A stretch of DNA of 64,000 nucleotides, taken from Tamarix chinensis. Taxonomy: Eukaryota > Streptophyta > Magnoliopsida > Caryophyllales > Tamaricaceae. The first letter of the stretch is position 1. Each line of letters starts with the position of its first letter. A program made the translations under genes and the position numbers. The notes beneath the pieces were generated by a model, which was given only the letters and a program-made list of their open reading frames with translations, ran no database searches and was not told the DNA's origin. Of the stretch, positions 24,481 to 36,005 are shown piece by piece. The stretch is taken from contig CM060178.1 in NCBI GenBank assembly GCA_030549775.1, positions 72,502,152 to 72,566,151 of the forward strand. The letters run 5' to 3'.

Positions 24481-24603
24481 CGATGGTTCCCATGGATACT
24501 CATTTAAGGACCATCCAAACAACATCTTATGTATCCTTGTTATTGAGTCTTGTTTATCTATTTGTTGATTCTCGCAACATTTCTTATCATCCAAGGAGAT
24601 ATA

Positions 24604-26103
24604 GATGATGATCCAAAATTCAACTTGGAGCTGAAGGTGTTAGCTCCACTTACTGGGAAGCTAGCTCTTAACGATGTATACGCTTCACGTTTCTTGTACA
24701 AACGCATAGCCGCATATCCCCGTGCTTTCAGCGAGTTATGATGTTTAGACACGAACACATTGCATACCTCTGTGGGAGAACTTTATATTTCACTTCAAGA
24801 TTTAGGGAAGCTAAGCGGTCTACCACTTCTTAAGAGTTTTTACGAGGAGGTGATTCCCTCTCGGCTTGAGCTGATAGGATCAGACACATCCCAACCTATC
24901 CTTCCTCTCTACTATCAACACCTATTCTCTGCCTACTTTGCTTTTCATTTAACTGTGAAGTAGATGTCTTGCATCAAGATTACTGATTGGGTACATTTCT
25001 GGTGCAAGAAGATCCACCGATATGTCGTACCGCCAAAGAAGTCAGGATATGAACACTGTCTTCCTCAACATATCAAGTCTTATCCTTTGAAGTGTATAGT
25101 TCCTTGGTCAGATGAAGACAACACACCATTTAATGATCTTGAGGTAAATTCAGAGGATTGAGATAAAACTTACCTTGCTACATTCTTATCTTGTTGGATG
25201 TGTGCTTTCATGTTCCCGATCAAGGATGGATGCATCAGACCTCATACTTTCAAAGTGGCAGCATTGATGGCTACTGGATAGCAATTTTTGCTTGTTGTTC
25301 CCACTCTCGCGAGCATTTATAGAGGTCTTAATGACCTATCCTCCTCTTGTGCTCAGGTGACATCTTTTGGAGCACACTATCTATATGCTTGGATGGCAGC
25401 TTATTTTTACGCACACCGTATGTCTCCTAAGAGGCCGATTGGTCCCTATATGGTCCTATTTGAAGGAGACGTGTTTCAATCCTATAGTGAAACATTCTAT
25501 CGGGAAGTAGTTGAGGGTTGAAAACACATCAACTGGAAAGCCTTTCCTTTGACTAGGGATGAAAATTGAATTTCGAAGGATGACTCTCGCTTAACTCTTG
25601 GAGGTCAGTACTGGCTTATTTATCTTTGTTCATGCTTCTTAACTCTTCTCCAGGATGATCGGGTAATTATAGAGCCATATAGTCCTCATCAGTTTGCTAG
25701 ACAATTCGGCTTCTATCAAGTTGTGCCTCAGGACCCGTCTCCAAATTACCGAAGTGGAAACAGGGAGTTATTCATCAAGTTGTTTCACGCAAGCATTCGC
25801 CTTGGGACGCAGGGTCGGTTTTTATCCCCAAAAAAGCTTCTGATTTTGCTAATTGTGTTTTCCTCAGCTATGTGAAGTGGTGGTCATCTATGTTTGAGCT
25901 GCAAAAATCTTCTAACCCCAAACCTGCAGCGATTAGGGATAATCCCCATGTAATTGAGCCTTGAAAAAAGTGCAAGAATGACACTTCTCCAAATAAAGCT
26001 CCAAGAAAATTCAAGATCAAATGTTCATCTTTAGTAGTTCCTCCCAATGTTTCGACACCACACTCCTCTTCTTTGGATAATGTCCCTGATAGATGAGATT
26101 TAT
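24604..26103 (+). pseudogene. Antisense plant mobile domain (PMD, aminotransferase-like) protein, first part
   Basis: Runs opposite to the Tat polyprotein. It opens near ATG 24604 with DDDPKFNLELKVLAPLTGKL; then VGELYISLQDLGKLSGLPLL (about 24770-24830), HLFSAYFAFHL, WVHFWCKKIHRYVVPPKK, a GAHYLYAWMAAYFYAHRM block (about 25365-25420) and EPYSPHQFARQFGFYQVVPQ (about 25670-25730): the domain order of the plant mobile domain family. A short intron may lie at 25604-25653 (GTCAGT...CTCCAG). In-frame stops at 24739, 24961, 25159, 25279 and 25519 show it is dead. The biochemical role of this domain is unproven; relatives occur in MAIN-type host proteins and in transposons. It is cut at 26103 by LTR-B. 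Confidence 0.82.
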
Positions 26104-27650
26104 TGATTATTTTCATGTCTAAAAGTATCATTTATCCCTCATTAATTCTATTAGATTTAATCTTTTCGTCGAGTTTTCCTCCTTTGAATAAATTTTACAG
26201 GAAAGAAAAGAATTGAAGAAATTCAAGGAGAAATCAATGAAAAGAAGAAATCAAGTAGAGAACACATCAAGAAATGTTGAATCAAGGAGAGCAAAGTTGG
26301 AAAGGGAACAAATATATCAAGAGAAGCTAAGCTGAAACTTTCAAAGGAATTGATTGGAAAGATAAAAAACACGGGGGTCCCGTGTTTCATAAACACGGAC
26401 CGTGTTATTTATCCCGGGTATCGATCTTTAAATCCTTGTCAGCAGAGCAGTTGGAGGAAAACACGGGGGGTCCTGTGTTTCTAAAACACGGACCGTGTTT
26501 TCATTTAAAAACGTGTAACTGTCCGCTCGACTTGTTTCTGATAAATTTTATCTGAGATGAGAGTTCGGGACAGAAGGGAAGGATCGAAAAACATTTTGGA
26601 ATGTATTTTTCTTCCTTTATTCCCTTAGAACATACATGTAATGCACATTTCCAATTTTTGATCTTCTTGAATTCTATTGATGATTTGACATTCTGCACTT
26701 CAATTGATAAGTATCTTCTATTCCTTTGTAAATTTCAGTATCTTCGTTTTTGCTGAATCTAAGTTGTTTTTCTGTAAGTTTATTTGTGTTCACTACATTA
26801 TTATCTAATTGTTGCAAGAATAGAATTTGTGAATGCATTGTTGTTATCAATTTCCAAAACCTTTGTGTAATTGTATGAATTGTGAATATGCAGAAATTTG
26901 AGTAATTAGAACAGGGTAGGATGAATTGAGGATGGAATTATAACCTAATTACCATTTTATACTTTAAATGTTTGATTCTAGATGAGGTTTAATTAAATTA
27001 ATGGATTGAATTGAATGATTCCATATCATAGATTAAGATTCTTGAACTAATTAGATTGATCACCTATTTGGTTTCGAACTTGATCTTTGCTAAGACAATG
27101 AAATTAACCCGTATTTGTTAATTAAACTTGTCTATAGTAGCAAAAATATTAATTATTAATCTTATCCATTAATTCGTGCAATTGCATGATCCGAGCTTTT
27201 GTGATTATGATTGTAGTTGGTTGCTTCCCATTCATAATGTTACCATTAATTGAATCTAGTGTTCTTGACCTAGATTATTAAATGAGTACAAAAATAAATT
27301 GAGAGCATATTCAGTTTATTAAGGTTAAGAGGAAGTATGGGAATTTGTTATCATGAGTTTCCTAAGTCAACGTTAAATTGTTTAGAATCATTCTTCTTAT
27401 TTGAATGTATGGCATTTTAATTCCATCAATAATTCATTCCTCCCCTAATTGTCAATTAGTGATCAAGATTTAGTACAATCGAATTTAGTATAAGAATCGA
27501 TGAAATTGTATAAACGGGGTTATAACATCAATAGCAAAATTAGTGATTAAAATGTCATTCCTTGTGGGTTCGACTCCTTCTTGCCATATACTACGTATTT
27601 GGGATTTAGGATTTATTTATTAAATTTGTTGTACATACGACAGTGCATCA
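26104..27650 (+). mobile_element. LTR-B: solo LTR of another Ty3/gypsy element, inside the PMD gene
   Basis: Starts TGATTATTTTCATGTC and ends GTACATACGACAGTGCATCA. Near the end it has TTGTGGGTTCGACTCC and a CTACGTATTTGGG segment, the pattern found just inside the 3' ends of Tat/Athila-type LTRs. PMD coding sequence lies on both sides. Flanks TTTAT and GTCCC are not a target duplication, so either a boundary is off or a deletion accompanied it. Orientation is taken from the TG...CA ends and TTCGAC motif. Confidence 0.65.
26369..26504. repeat. Palindromic CACGGG motif, two direct copies in LTR-B
   Basis: AAACACGGGGGTCCCGTGTT followed by CATAAACACGGACCGTGTT at 26369-26407, repeated with small changes at 26459-26502. 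Each copy contains two nearly perfect inverted repeats (ACACGGG/CCCGTGT and AACACGG/CCGTGTT). Confidence 0.85.
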
Positions 27651-28894
27651 GTCCCACACCAAACGCCGCTTGATGCTACGGGTTTGTTATTATTTGGACA
27701 CTCGCTTCTCCATTATTGTACGTTGATTCATAGTTTCTTATGCATGTAATCCCTTTATGTTACAGTTAAAGAGGGATTGGCTTCTGGTTCTAGACCACAA
27801 GGTGAGATGCAAGCTACATATGTCTTGGGCAAAACCGCACATGGTGGTACTCTACTACCTGACCTGGCGAAAGACGCTAATATACTTGCAGCCATATTTG
27901 AAGAAGTTGTTAGTCCTTCTGAGCCTATCTAGGGAGATGTGGTATGTTTCCTCTTTTTTAATGGTTGTACTTGTTATGTATGCATTAAGTCATATGCCTT
28001 AAACTTCTCTTTGCCCTTTTAGGGAAAGTATGGTGTTGGCGTTGATGACGAGGCTTCTTCACATCCCATTGGTGAGACTTTCCTCGTAGGTGGTAATGGG
28101 TATCCTCAGTCCACGTTCGATGACTTGGACACCAATGTCTAGCCTAAAATAGATGATATTTTGATTCAAGCGATAGCTGAGACTCATGGGATAAGTGCCA
28201 TAGTTGCGAATTCACCTCCTTTGGATGATGGTCCAATTGCTCCACCTGTTCCTCCTTCGCCACAAGTATCGATTTTTCAGGCTGAGTGGATATTTAGTGA
28301 AGTTGAACAAATGGCAGTGGAGTATTGTGGTAAATCCGTCATTAATAAGGCGATTCAAGCTAATGCATAGATGGTTCCTCAGTTAAGGGTGGAGTTTGAG
28401 AAACTTTATTTAAAGATTCTAGTCTTGCGGTTAATGCTTCACCTTTAAAAACCCGAGTCAAAGATTATCTTCAGCAGGTCATACACCTTGATAGTACGAA
28501 GCATAGTTATGCAAAGCAAATGTCCATCATTGACTATGAACGTCAACACGTTACTCTTAGTTTGAAGCTTTCTGAAGCTCATGATATTCTATGCACCAAA
28601 GGTGAGCAACTTAATCATCAAAGAACAAGGGATACACAACGTTGGGCGAGGATTGAGGCATTAGAGGCAGAATTGCAAGAGCTTAAGGCTGAAGATAAAG
28701 CATCAGTCGCATCCTTATCTGCCCATGAGCTCCAACAAGATGAGAATCAACAAATTGTGCAGGAGTTATCATCCCAACTAGCTATGCCAGAAGAGATTAA
28801 ACCCTTAAGTTCTCAGGAGGCAGATGATTTATCCACCATGGAAGAATCGATGGTATCTACTAGAGAAGAACTATGTGGTTTAAAATGGTTCTAG
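27651..28894 (+). pseudogene. Antisense PMD gene, second part with coiled-coil tail
   Basis: After LTR-B an intron-like stretch ends in TTACAG at about 27764, followed by an exon reading LKEGLASGSRPQGEMQATYV and DLAKDANILAAIFEEVVSPS (to about 27930). A second intron-like gap ends near 28020 (CCCTTTTAG) and the frame continues GKYGVGVDDEASSHP. Later come a proline-rich spacer (about 28220-28260) and a charged, heptad-like coiled coil in 28520-28894 (IEALEAELQELKAEDKASVA) ending at the TAG at 28892. Stops occur at 27931, 28141 and 28368. The C-terminal coiled coil matches the build of Tat-borne PMD proteins. An AATAAA signal follows at about 28978. Confidence 0.72.
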
Positions 28895-29410
28895 GAATTT
28901 TATCCCATAGTAGTCATGCTCTCTTTTGCTTTTCCTATTATTATCTTGTAAACAATATATGCATCTTTTCTTTAAGTAATAAAATAAGTAGACCTTTTCG
29001 GATCCTTTGATTCCTCTACTCTCTTTATTTTATTTTACTTTTTATTTACTTGTTTTGCTTAGCTGTTCACAGCTTATACTCGTATAGGCCAGGAGTTTGA
29101 CATTTTATTTTATTTTATTTATTTTATTGTTCATAGTTTATACTCTTGCGGGCCAGGAGTATTGCAATGAAGATCTTTATTTTATAATTTTATCGTTCAT
29201 AGTTTATACCCTTGTGGGCTAGGAGCATAACCGTGGAGAGTTTTACGGGTAGTAATGTTTGAGGAACCTGTCGTTGATGGGGCCAACTCTTAATCCATCA
29301 ACAGCCACAATCTTGTAAGCTCCGTTGGTGTAAAATTCTTAGACAACATAGGGACCATCCCATTTCGCAGCGAAATGTCCACCTGTGCGGTGGCTAAGAA
29401 TGATGGGTCG
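28895..29410. other. Convergent spacer between PMD gene and integrase, with three direct repeats
   Basis: Holds the AATAAA at about 28978 for the PMD strand. Three copies of a 35-bp unit, GTTCAYAGYTTATACYC.YG....GCYAGGAG, begin at about 29066, 29130 and 29192 (64-bp spacing), separated by TTTTATTTTATT runs. The right part (29250-29410) is the end of the Tat integrase reading frame. Confidence 0.75.
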
Positions 29411-30490
29411 TCATATTGCGAGCACTATGTCACCCACTTGAAATGATCTCGGGTGCACTTTCTTGTTGAAAGCTCTAGTCATGCGGGCTTGATGACATTC
29501 AAGGTTTTGTTGCGCTTGCAATCTTCTTTCATCAAGTGCTTCTAACTCAGCAAGGAGAAGTTGAGCATTCTGACCTTTTGTAAACCCTTCCTTAATAGCA
29601 ATCTGGAGTGATGGAATCTGAATCTCAATTGGGAACACCACTTCAACTCCATAGACCAAGAAGTATGGAGTGGCTTGGGTGGAGTTTTGTTGGGTTGTAT
29701 AATACGCCTATAATGCTTCTCCCATTCTATCATGCCAGTCTCACTTATTCTTCAACACTACCTTCTTGAGGAGGGTACATAATGTTTTTTTGAAAGCTTC
29801 CACTTGACCATTTGCTCGAGCATAGTACATGGAAGATGTTCTCTGTGTGAATTTAAATTTATGGCATAACTTCATGACCAACTGATTAACAAAGGGCTTC
29901 CCATTATCTATCAAGATGTACCTAGGAACTCCAAACCGATAGATGATGTGAGTTCGAATGAAGTTAACCACATTCTCCTTCTTCACTTCTTTTAGAGCCA
30001 CAACTTCAGCCCACTTGGAAATGTAATATGTTGCAACTAAGATGTATGCTTTTCCATTGAAGATTTTGGCATGAACGGACCAACGATTTCAAGACCCCAT
30101 GCTTCGAATGGTCATGATACTACTGTAGGATGTAATGACTCTGGTGGTTGATGAATGAAATTTGTGTGAAACTAGCATGGCTTGCACCTCTTCGCATAAT
30201 CTATACAGTCTTGTAACATTGTCAACCAATAATAGCTGAGACGCTTAATTCTATCATATAGCTTTAGCCTAAATTGATGAGCCCTATAAACCACTGCATG
30301 TGCTTCCTCCATAACTTCCTTTTCTTCTCTTTCCCCCAAGCATCGAAGTAGGAGTCCATTTGTATTACGATGGTAAAGTGTGTTATTGTGAAATTAGAAG
30401 CGCACCTCTCTTTGTTGAATCTCCATCCGATGTCGGAGATCATCTGGTAACCTTCCATACTCTAAATAGTCTATAAGTGGTTGTCGCCAG
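29411..30490 (-). pseudogene. Tat integrase
   Basis: On the minus strand: an HxxH/CxxC zinc part badly decayed near 30150-30250, then the catalytic core with VPRYILIDNGKPF (second aspartate, about 29905-29945) and NGQVEAFKKTL (catalytic glutamate, about 29795-29830), and the C-terminal MVYGVEVVFPIEIQIPSLQ (29603-29659) and GDIVLA. It would insert the cDNA copy. Stops and frameshifts break it into at least three pieces (29411-29659, 29741-30001, 30264-30458). Confidence 0.82.
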
Positions 30491-31508
30491 ACTTCAAGGT
30501 CCACCTCATAGACAGAGACTAATTTTGATACCTCCTCCTCCTCGCTATGGATAGATGGTACGACCTACTAACTGCATACTGGCACTGTTGTTTTTTGGTT
30601 AACCCCTAATGCTATTGTCACTGGCAAGTTGCAAGTGCATCAACAATCTTGTTTGATCCTCTTCCTATGTGTTCCAACTTCAATTCATGAAATTTTCCAA
30701 GCAGATGTATAGCGTACTTATGATAGGGAATTAAATCATCTTTCTTCATATAATACTCTTCTAGGAGCTACCTTATTACTAGATTTGAGTCTCCATAGGC
30801 ATTTAGATCCTTGATTTCCATCTCTAGTGCCATCTCAAGCCCCATGATCAATGCTTGATATTCTTCCATGTTATTTGAGCATAACTCTATGAGCACAAAT
30901 GAATATGTAAGCACATGCCTTTGAGGGGACACAAACACCACTCTAGCTCTAGTGCCATCTCTTCGTGTAGCACTATCAAAGTAAATTTCTCATGGAGGGA
31001 GGACCTCAATGACTAGTGACTCCTCATCCGGTAGCTTATCTGATAACTCTCACTCAGCTGGAATTGGGTGATCAGCTAAGAATTCTGCCAATGCTTGTCC
31101 TTTAATCGCCTTTTAGGGAATAAATATAATGTCATATTGATTGATCAACAGAGCCCATTTTGCTTGTCTTGCTGTCAACACCGGCCTAAGCATGACATAG
31201 TTGATCGGATCTGCCTATGATATCAGATGTACCATATGTGCTTGTATGTAATGCTTCAGTTTTTGTATGCCGAAAACCAAAGATAGACATGTCTTCTCGA
31301 TTGGGGTGTAGTTGATTTCTAACCCAATAAGAGTGTGACACAGATAATAGAGTGTCTGTTCCTTCCCCTTTTCATTTTCCCATGCACACAATGCCCCTAG
31401 TGAACGTTCTTACGCTGCCATATAAAGTAAGAGCGGTCTACCTGGTAGAGGTGCTACTAGGACGGGCGGATTAAGGAAGTACCTCTTAATGCTTGTACAA
31501 ACACTATC
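30491..31508 (-). pseudogene. Tat RNase H, downstream of nested LTR-2
   Basis: Resumes at 31508 exactly where the RT frame stops at 36712: SIKRYFLNPPVLVAPLPGR, LCHTLIGLEINYTPIEK, then ALAEFLADHPIP and the RNase H core YFDSATRRDGTRARVVF (about 30930-30990), NNMEEYQALIMGLEMAL (about 30830-30880) and AYGDSNLVI (about 30775). The D...E...D triad can be traced. This long double RNase H region (RT-linked plus a second one) fits Tat elements. Several stops. Confidence 0.8.
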
Positions 31509-31839
31509 TGTAATCCCCCAAAAATTTCTAAAACCTATATTTTAATAAATAACTTTTATTTGAAATAAAATTTGCTTTTAAAATTATTTATTTTAATTAT
31601 TTTATGGATTTTAGAGTATGTAAATTTGGATAAGAGTATTTAATAAATTAAAACTAAATATTTTGCTATTTATCATATTATTTTATTTAAATAAATTTCC
31701 AAACTAATATTTTACTAACTTTATCCTTTTAAAACTAATATATTAGATTATAATGAATTAAATTATTAAATTAAATAATTTATCAAGAATATTACATTTT
31801 ATGATTTTATAAATTTATTTACCTTATTTTTCCATTTCC

Positions 31840-33010
31840 CTTTTTACCCTTTTTCCCCCTTTTTCCTTTTCTTCTCTTCTTTTTCCTTTTTCCCCCTCCC
31901 TTGGGCCGCCCGGCCTGACCAGCCCCTCCCTTGCGCGCTTAGGCCAGGCCTGTTTCCCTTCTCCTCCTTGCGCCCAATCCAGCACACCCGTGCGTCGCAG
32001 CCCCTTTATTTTCCCCCTGGACCGGCCGGCTCCCTTCTTTCCTGCGCCGGTCCAACCGCCCGCCAACCCTTCTTCTTCTTCTCTTTTCTTCTACTGCCCC
32101 GATCTGCTCCCGTCGTCCATACACGCTCGACCACCACCTGCAACTGCCGCCGCCTACCACCGCACCTGCCCCCTGCTACTCCCTCTCTCTACCCCGTCCT
32201 TTTCTTTCCTATTTCGAGCCAAACCACCCCTGTATCACAGCTTGCGTGCCCCTCTCCCTTTCCTTCTTCTTCCCTCTCTTTCCCCTGCCAACCGACCACC
32301 ACCTGCCACCCTTCGTCCTCTCACCGATTGGCCACTGCCTCTCTCTTCTCCCTCTTCTTTTTCTTCATCTCCCCAGCCCTTCATCCCCCATAATTTTGAG
32401 CCCTCACCTCCTTCCCCAAGCTCCCTCTTCTCTCTTTCCTTCTCCCCTTCTTTTCCCCGTTTTTGATCACCGCCGCCCACCACCGCTTGCACCACCGCAC
32501 CCAGCCCCTACGCCGCCTTATGCCATCACCTACTACCATCCTACGCCACCAAGAGACCCTCCAAGCCACCTTCAAGCCCCTGCACTTCCTCCCTTCTCCA
32601 CCTCTTCCTTTTTCTCCCCATTTTTCCCCTATCGCCGAGCCTCCTGCAACCACTCCTCCCGCCACCGTCCGACCACCTCTGCCGCCACCCAACCCACCGT
32701 TCGACACCTTGCAACCCCCTCTACCACCATCATGCATTAGTTGGTCGAAAACAACCCCCTTAACCCTTCAGTTTTCCCTCATCTTTTCCTTCCTTCTCAG
32801 CCCCTCCATCTCGGCAGCCAACTTCGCCGCCTCGCCGCCGCCGTCTTCGCCTCCTTCTGCCGCCGTGAAACCATCCCCAGCCACCACCTACACCCCCCTC
32901 TTCACTCCTGCACCATTCCCTTGCCTTGAAACCTCCCCCACCCACCTTCTTTTCTAGCCTAAAGACACTAAACCGAGCCATCTCCTCCCCCCTTCTACCT
33001 TACCCTATTC
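31840..33010 (+). other. Pyrimidine-rich block of LTR-2
   Basis: Nearly 1.2 kb of C/T-rich sequence that is open in several frames on both strands because stop codons are rare in it. The encoded proline/serine-rich and arginine-rich peptides have no recognisable domain. The same module lies at the same place in LTR-1 (610-1690) and LTR-3 (51870-52114 with 58350-59230), so it is a structural part of the LTR and not a gene. Confidence 0.8.
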
Positions 33011-33699
33011 GACCATTTTCACCCCATTATTTTGCATGAGACTCATGTTGTTCATGCAGCGTGAGCTCCCCCTTTATTTTGGAAATTATTTGGCTAATTT
33101 TTAAGGTATAATAGTATTTTATGTTAAGTGTTGTATTAATTAAATTTTATAAAGTTTTATGCTTGGATTCTTATTTCTAACATAATAATGGTTGATATTA
33201 TTTTAGGTGTTGAGTTGCTAATTAAAGCTTAAATCTTTAACCGGGATACCGGTAAGGTTTGATTTTGCATGATTAAGGTAACCGTTAATCCTCCCTTAAA
33301 TATATGGAAAAACGTATGCTAGCACATTAGGGATTTAGTATGATTTTATGCATGGTTTGTGTGCTTAGCATGATATATATATATGGTTGCTTATATTGCT
33401 TGATAAAAAGGAAAAGTATGATAACCTTTATGCCATGTGTAGGTATGATAATTAAGGAAGAAGTTTGATTATTGATGGAAATATTAAATGCTTCTTTATG
33501 ATGTATTATGTTGCTAATGCATGAGTAATATTATTGCCTAAGGGTATTTTAGTAATTATGCTTATGAAGTATGTGATCTAATGTATGTAGTTGCTAATGA
33601 GTATTATGTTGAATAATGACAAGTTGGTGGACTTAGATGATAAGAATGAAGTACTAATATCATTATTTTATGTAGTGATGGTAAATTCATAAAAATGGT

Positions 33700-34870
33700 G
33701 AATAAAGGGTTGAGTGGAAATTTTATAAGTGAAAAGGGTATTTCGGTAATTTTATAAGTAAAAGGGTAATTTGGTAATTTAAAAAGAAAGGGGTTAAATG
33801 ATAATTTATAAGTAAAAGGATAAAATTGTAAGTTGTGAGAAAGAAGGGTATTATGGTAATTTTTGAGATAAAAGAATAATATGGTAATTTTATGATTAAA
33901 TGGCCAAATGATAATTTTATAAGTAAAGGGGTATTATGGTAATTTTTGGAGAAAAGGGTAAAGCGGTAATTTTGGAGTCAAGGGGAAATATAGTAATTTT
34001 ATAAGTAAGTGGTAAGAATGGTAATTTTGGAAGTAGGGGTAAAATAGTAATTTTGGATGAAGGAGAGCATTATGGTAAATTTTCAAGTAAAGAGGCATTA
34101 TGGTAATTTTTGGAAGTAGAAGGGAAAAATAGTAATTTCATAAGTAAATGGTAATATAGTAATTTTATAAGTGAATGGCGAAATGGTAATTTGGGAGTAA
34201 GGGGTAGAAGAGTAATTTTGTAAATAAAAGGACATTATGGTAAATCTGGTAGTAAGGGGTAACTTGGTAATTATGATAACGACGAAAGATAAGTTGGTAA
34301 TTAAATTATGATTAAAAAGAGGTAATTGGATCATTATGATAATAGAGAAGGGTAATTTGGTAAATTAACCAATTAAAGGGCATTATGATAATTTTAAGAA
34401 TGGAGAAGGGCAATATAATATTTATAAATATAGAGAAGGGTAAATTAATAATTATAAATATAGAGAAGGGTAGAATGGTAATTATGACAATGGAAAGGGC
34501 AATTTGGTAATTTATCCAACTAAAGGGGCAATTTGGTAATTTAGCCGATTAAAGGGTAAAGTGATAATTATTTAACCGACTAAAGGGGCAAAATAGTAAT
34601 CATGATAATGAAGGAGGGTAATTTGGTAAATTATCCATCACAAGGGCAATTTAGTAATTATAATAAAGGAGAAGGGCAACTCGGTAATCTAACCAACCAA
34701 TGGGGAAATATGTTAAGTGTAGCAATTGTGAGGGGTGAATGGTGATCTAAAAAGTGTAGGAGATAATTTGGTAATCTAAATTGGACAAGGGGTAATTTGG
34801 TAATTACGCAACCTAAAGGGTAATGGAGTAAATTGTCAAGTAAGGAAGGAATACTTAGCAATTATATAAG
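33700..34870 (+). repeat. GGTAATTT minisatellite in LTR-2
   Basis: Over about 1.2 kb, imperfect units of 20-35 bp of the form AAGGG(T/C)AA..TGGTAATTTTATAAGTAA are repeated dozens of times with substitutions and length changes. Confidence 0.85.
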
Positions 34871-35553
34871 TAAGGGGTTAATGAGTAATTTGTACCTAAC
34901 ATATTGTTATGATTGTGGAACATTATGATATGATTCAAATAATGCTGATTAGCCAAGTAAGAGTATTTGATAATTAGTATGGCCTTAATGGTTCTCTGTG
35001 ATATCCTGGATAATCATTTGAATAAGAAACGATTAATGATATCAGAACGATTGAAAGTGAATAAGTATCTGATTATTGTGCTCTTCATGATCACTTTAAT
35101 TAAGACACTATTACTTAAAGTGAAAGACCTCAAGATCGGGAATGGTGACTCCTTAGGGGTCGCTACCCTAAGGACGTGGTTTAGTCCACGATTATTCTGG
35201 TATTTGTCGGTGTGCCTTTGTGCCCCAGCCAAGCCCTATATCTTACTCTTTCTAGCTCTACAGACCTAGTTAGGGGGTATGCATACTTATGGATTAGGTG
35301 TCCTTGTCGGTAGGGTACTGAGTAGCTTTATGCACCAGTACGACCAGGGTACCTTTGCATCCTTGGGTTCGTGGTTAAAGGGTATTGAGTAGCTTATATG
35401 CACCAGTACGATCGATGTACCTTTGTGTCTCGGGTTATTGATCTCCTGTTCGAGGAAAATAAATATGATTGATGTGCTGATTAAAGAAAGGAAAACTACT
35501 ATTATGAAAGTGAAATATTAATGAGCCGGGCCCAGTTGATTTATGATATTAAG

Positions 35554-36005
35554 TACCCGTCCACCGGATATAATAGTGGTCCAGGAGCGTGTTGCCCTGG
35601 TATGTGATTATGAGTACCGGTCCACCGGATATAATAGTGGTCCAAGAGCATGTTGTCCTGGTAAGTGATTATGAGTACCGGTCCACCAGATATAACAGTA
35701 GCCAGGAGCGTTGTGCCCTGGATGATGATTTTACATATATTCCGGTCTACCAGCTAAAATAGTGGGGGTCCCGAGCTCAATAAAACCATTTATGTATGTG
35801 AATAAAGTTATGGAAAATACTAATCACTTATAGTGGAACACCATGTGAGTCGGGGCCAGTCCGGTCCATCGGCAAATAATAGTGGTCAGGTGTGTTCTGC
35901 CCTGTGTGTTTACCTTCCGGTCCACCGGCAATAATAGTGGTCAGAGGTGTTCTGCCTTGTGTGTTTACTTCCGGTCCACCGGCTATAATAGTGGGGTCCT
36001 CGCAC
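35554..36005 (+). repeat. CCACCGG/AATAGTGG repeat arrays in LTR-2
   Basis: Four copies at 35556, 35616, 35677 and 35741 (about 61-bp period) of CCGGTCCACCGGATATAATAGTGG plus a TCCAGGAGCGTGTTGCCCTGG segment, then three copies at 35861, 35917 and 35970 of CCGGTCCACCGGCAATAATAGTGG. The second group matches LTR-3 at 62010-62122. Confidence 0.88.

Noticed and set aside
27560..27590. GGGTTCGACTCC as tRNA B box
   Set aside because: This string is a usual part of the 3' end of Tat/Athila-type LTRs; no A box at a proper distance.
31968..32981. Several overlapping long open frames on both strands (proline/serine-rich and arginine/glycine-rich)
   Set aside because: They result from the pyrimidine-rich block of LTR-2, which has few stop codons in any frame. 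No domain, no codon preference, and the same happens in LTR-1 and LTR-3.
33700..36005. CRISPR-like direct repeats
   Set aside because: The units are imperfect, the spacers are themselves repeats, and the context is a plant LTR.
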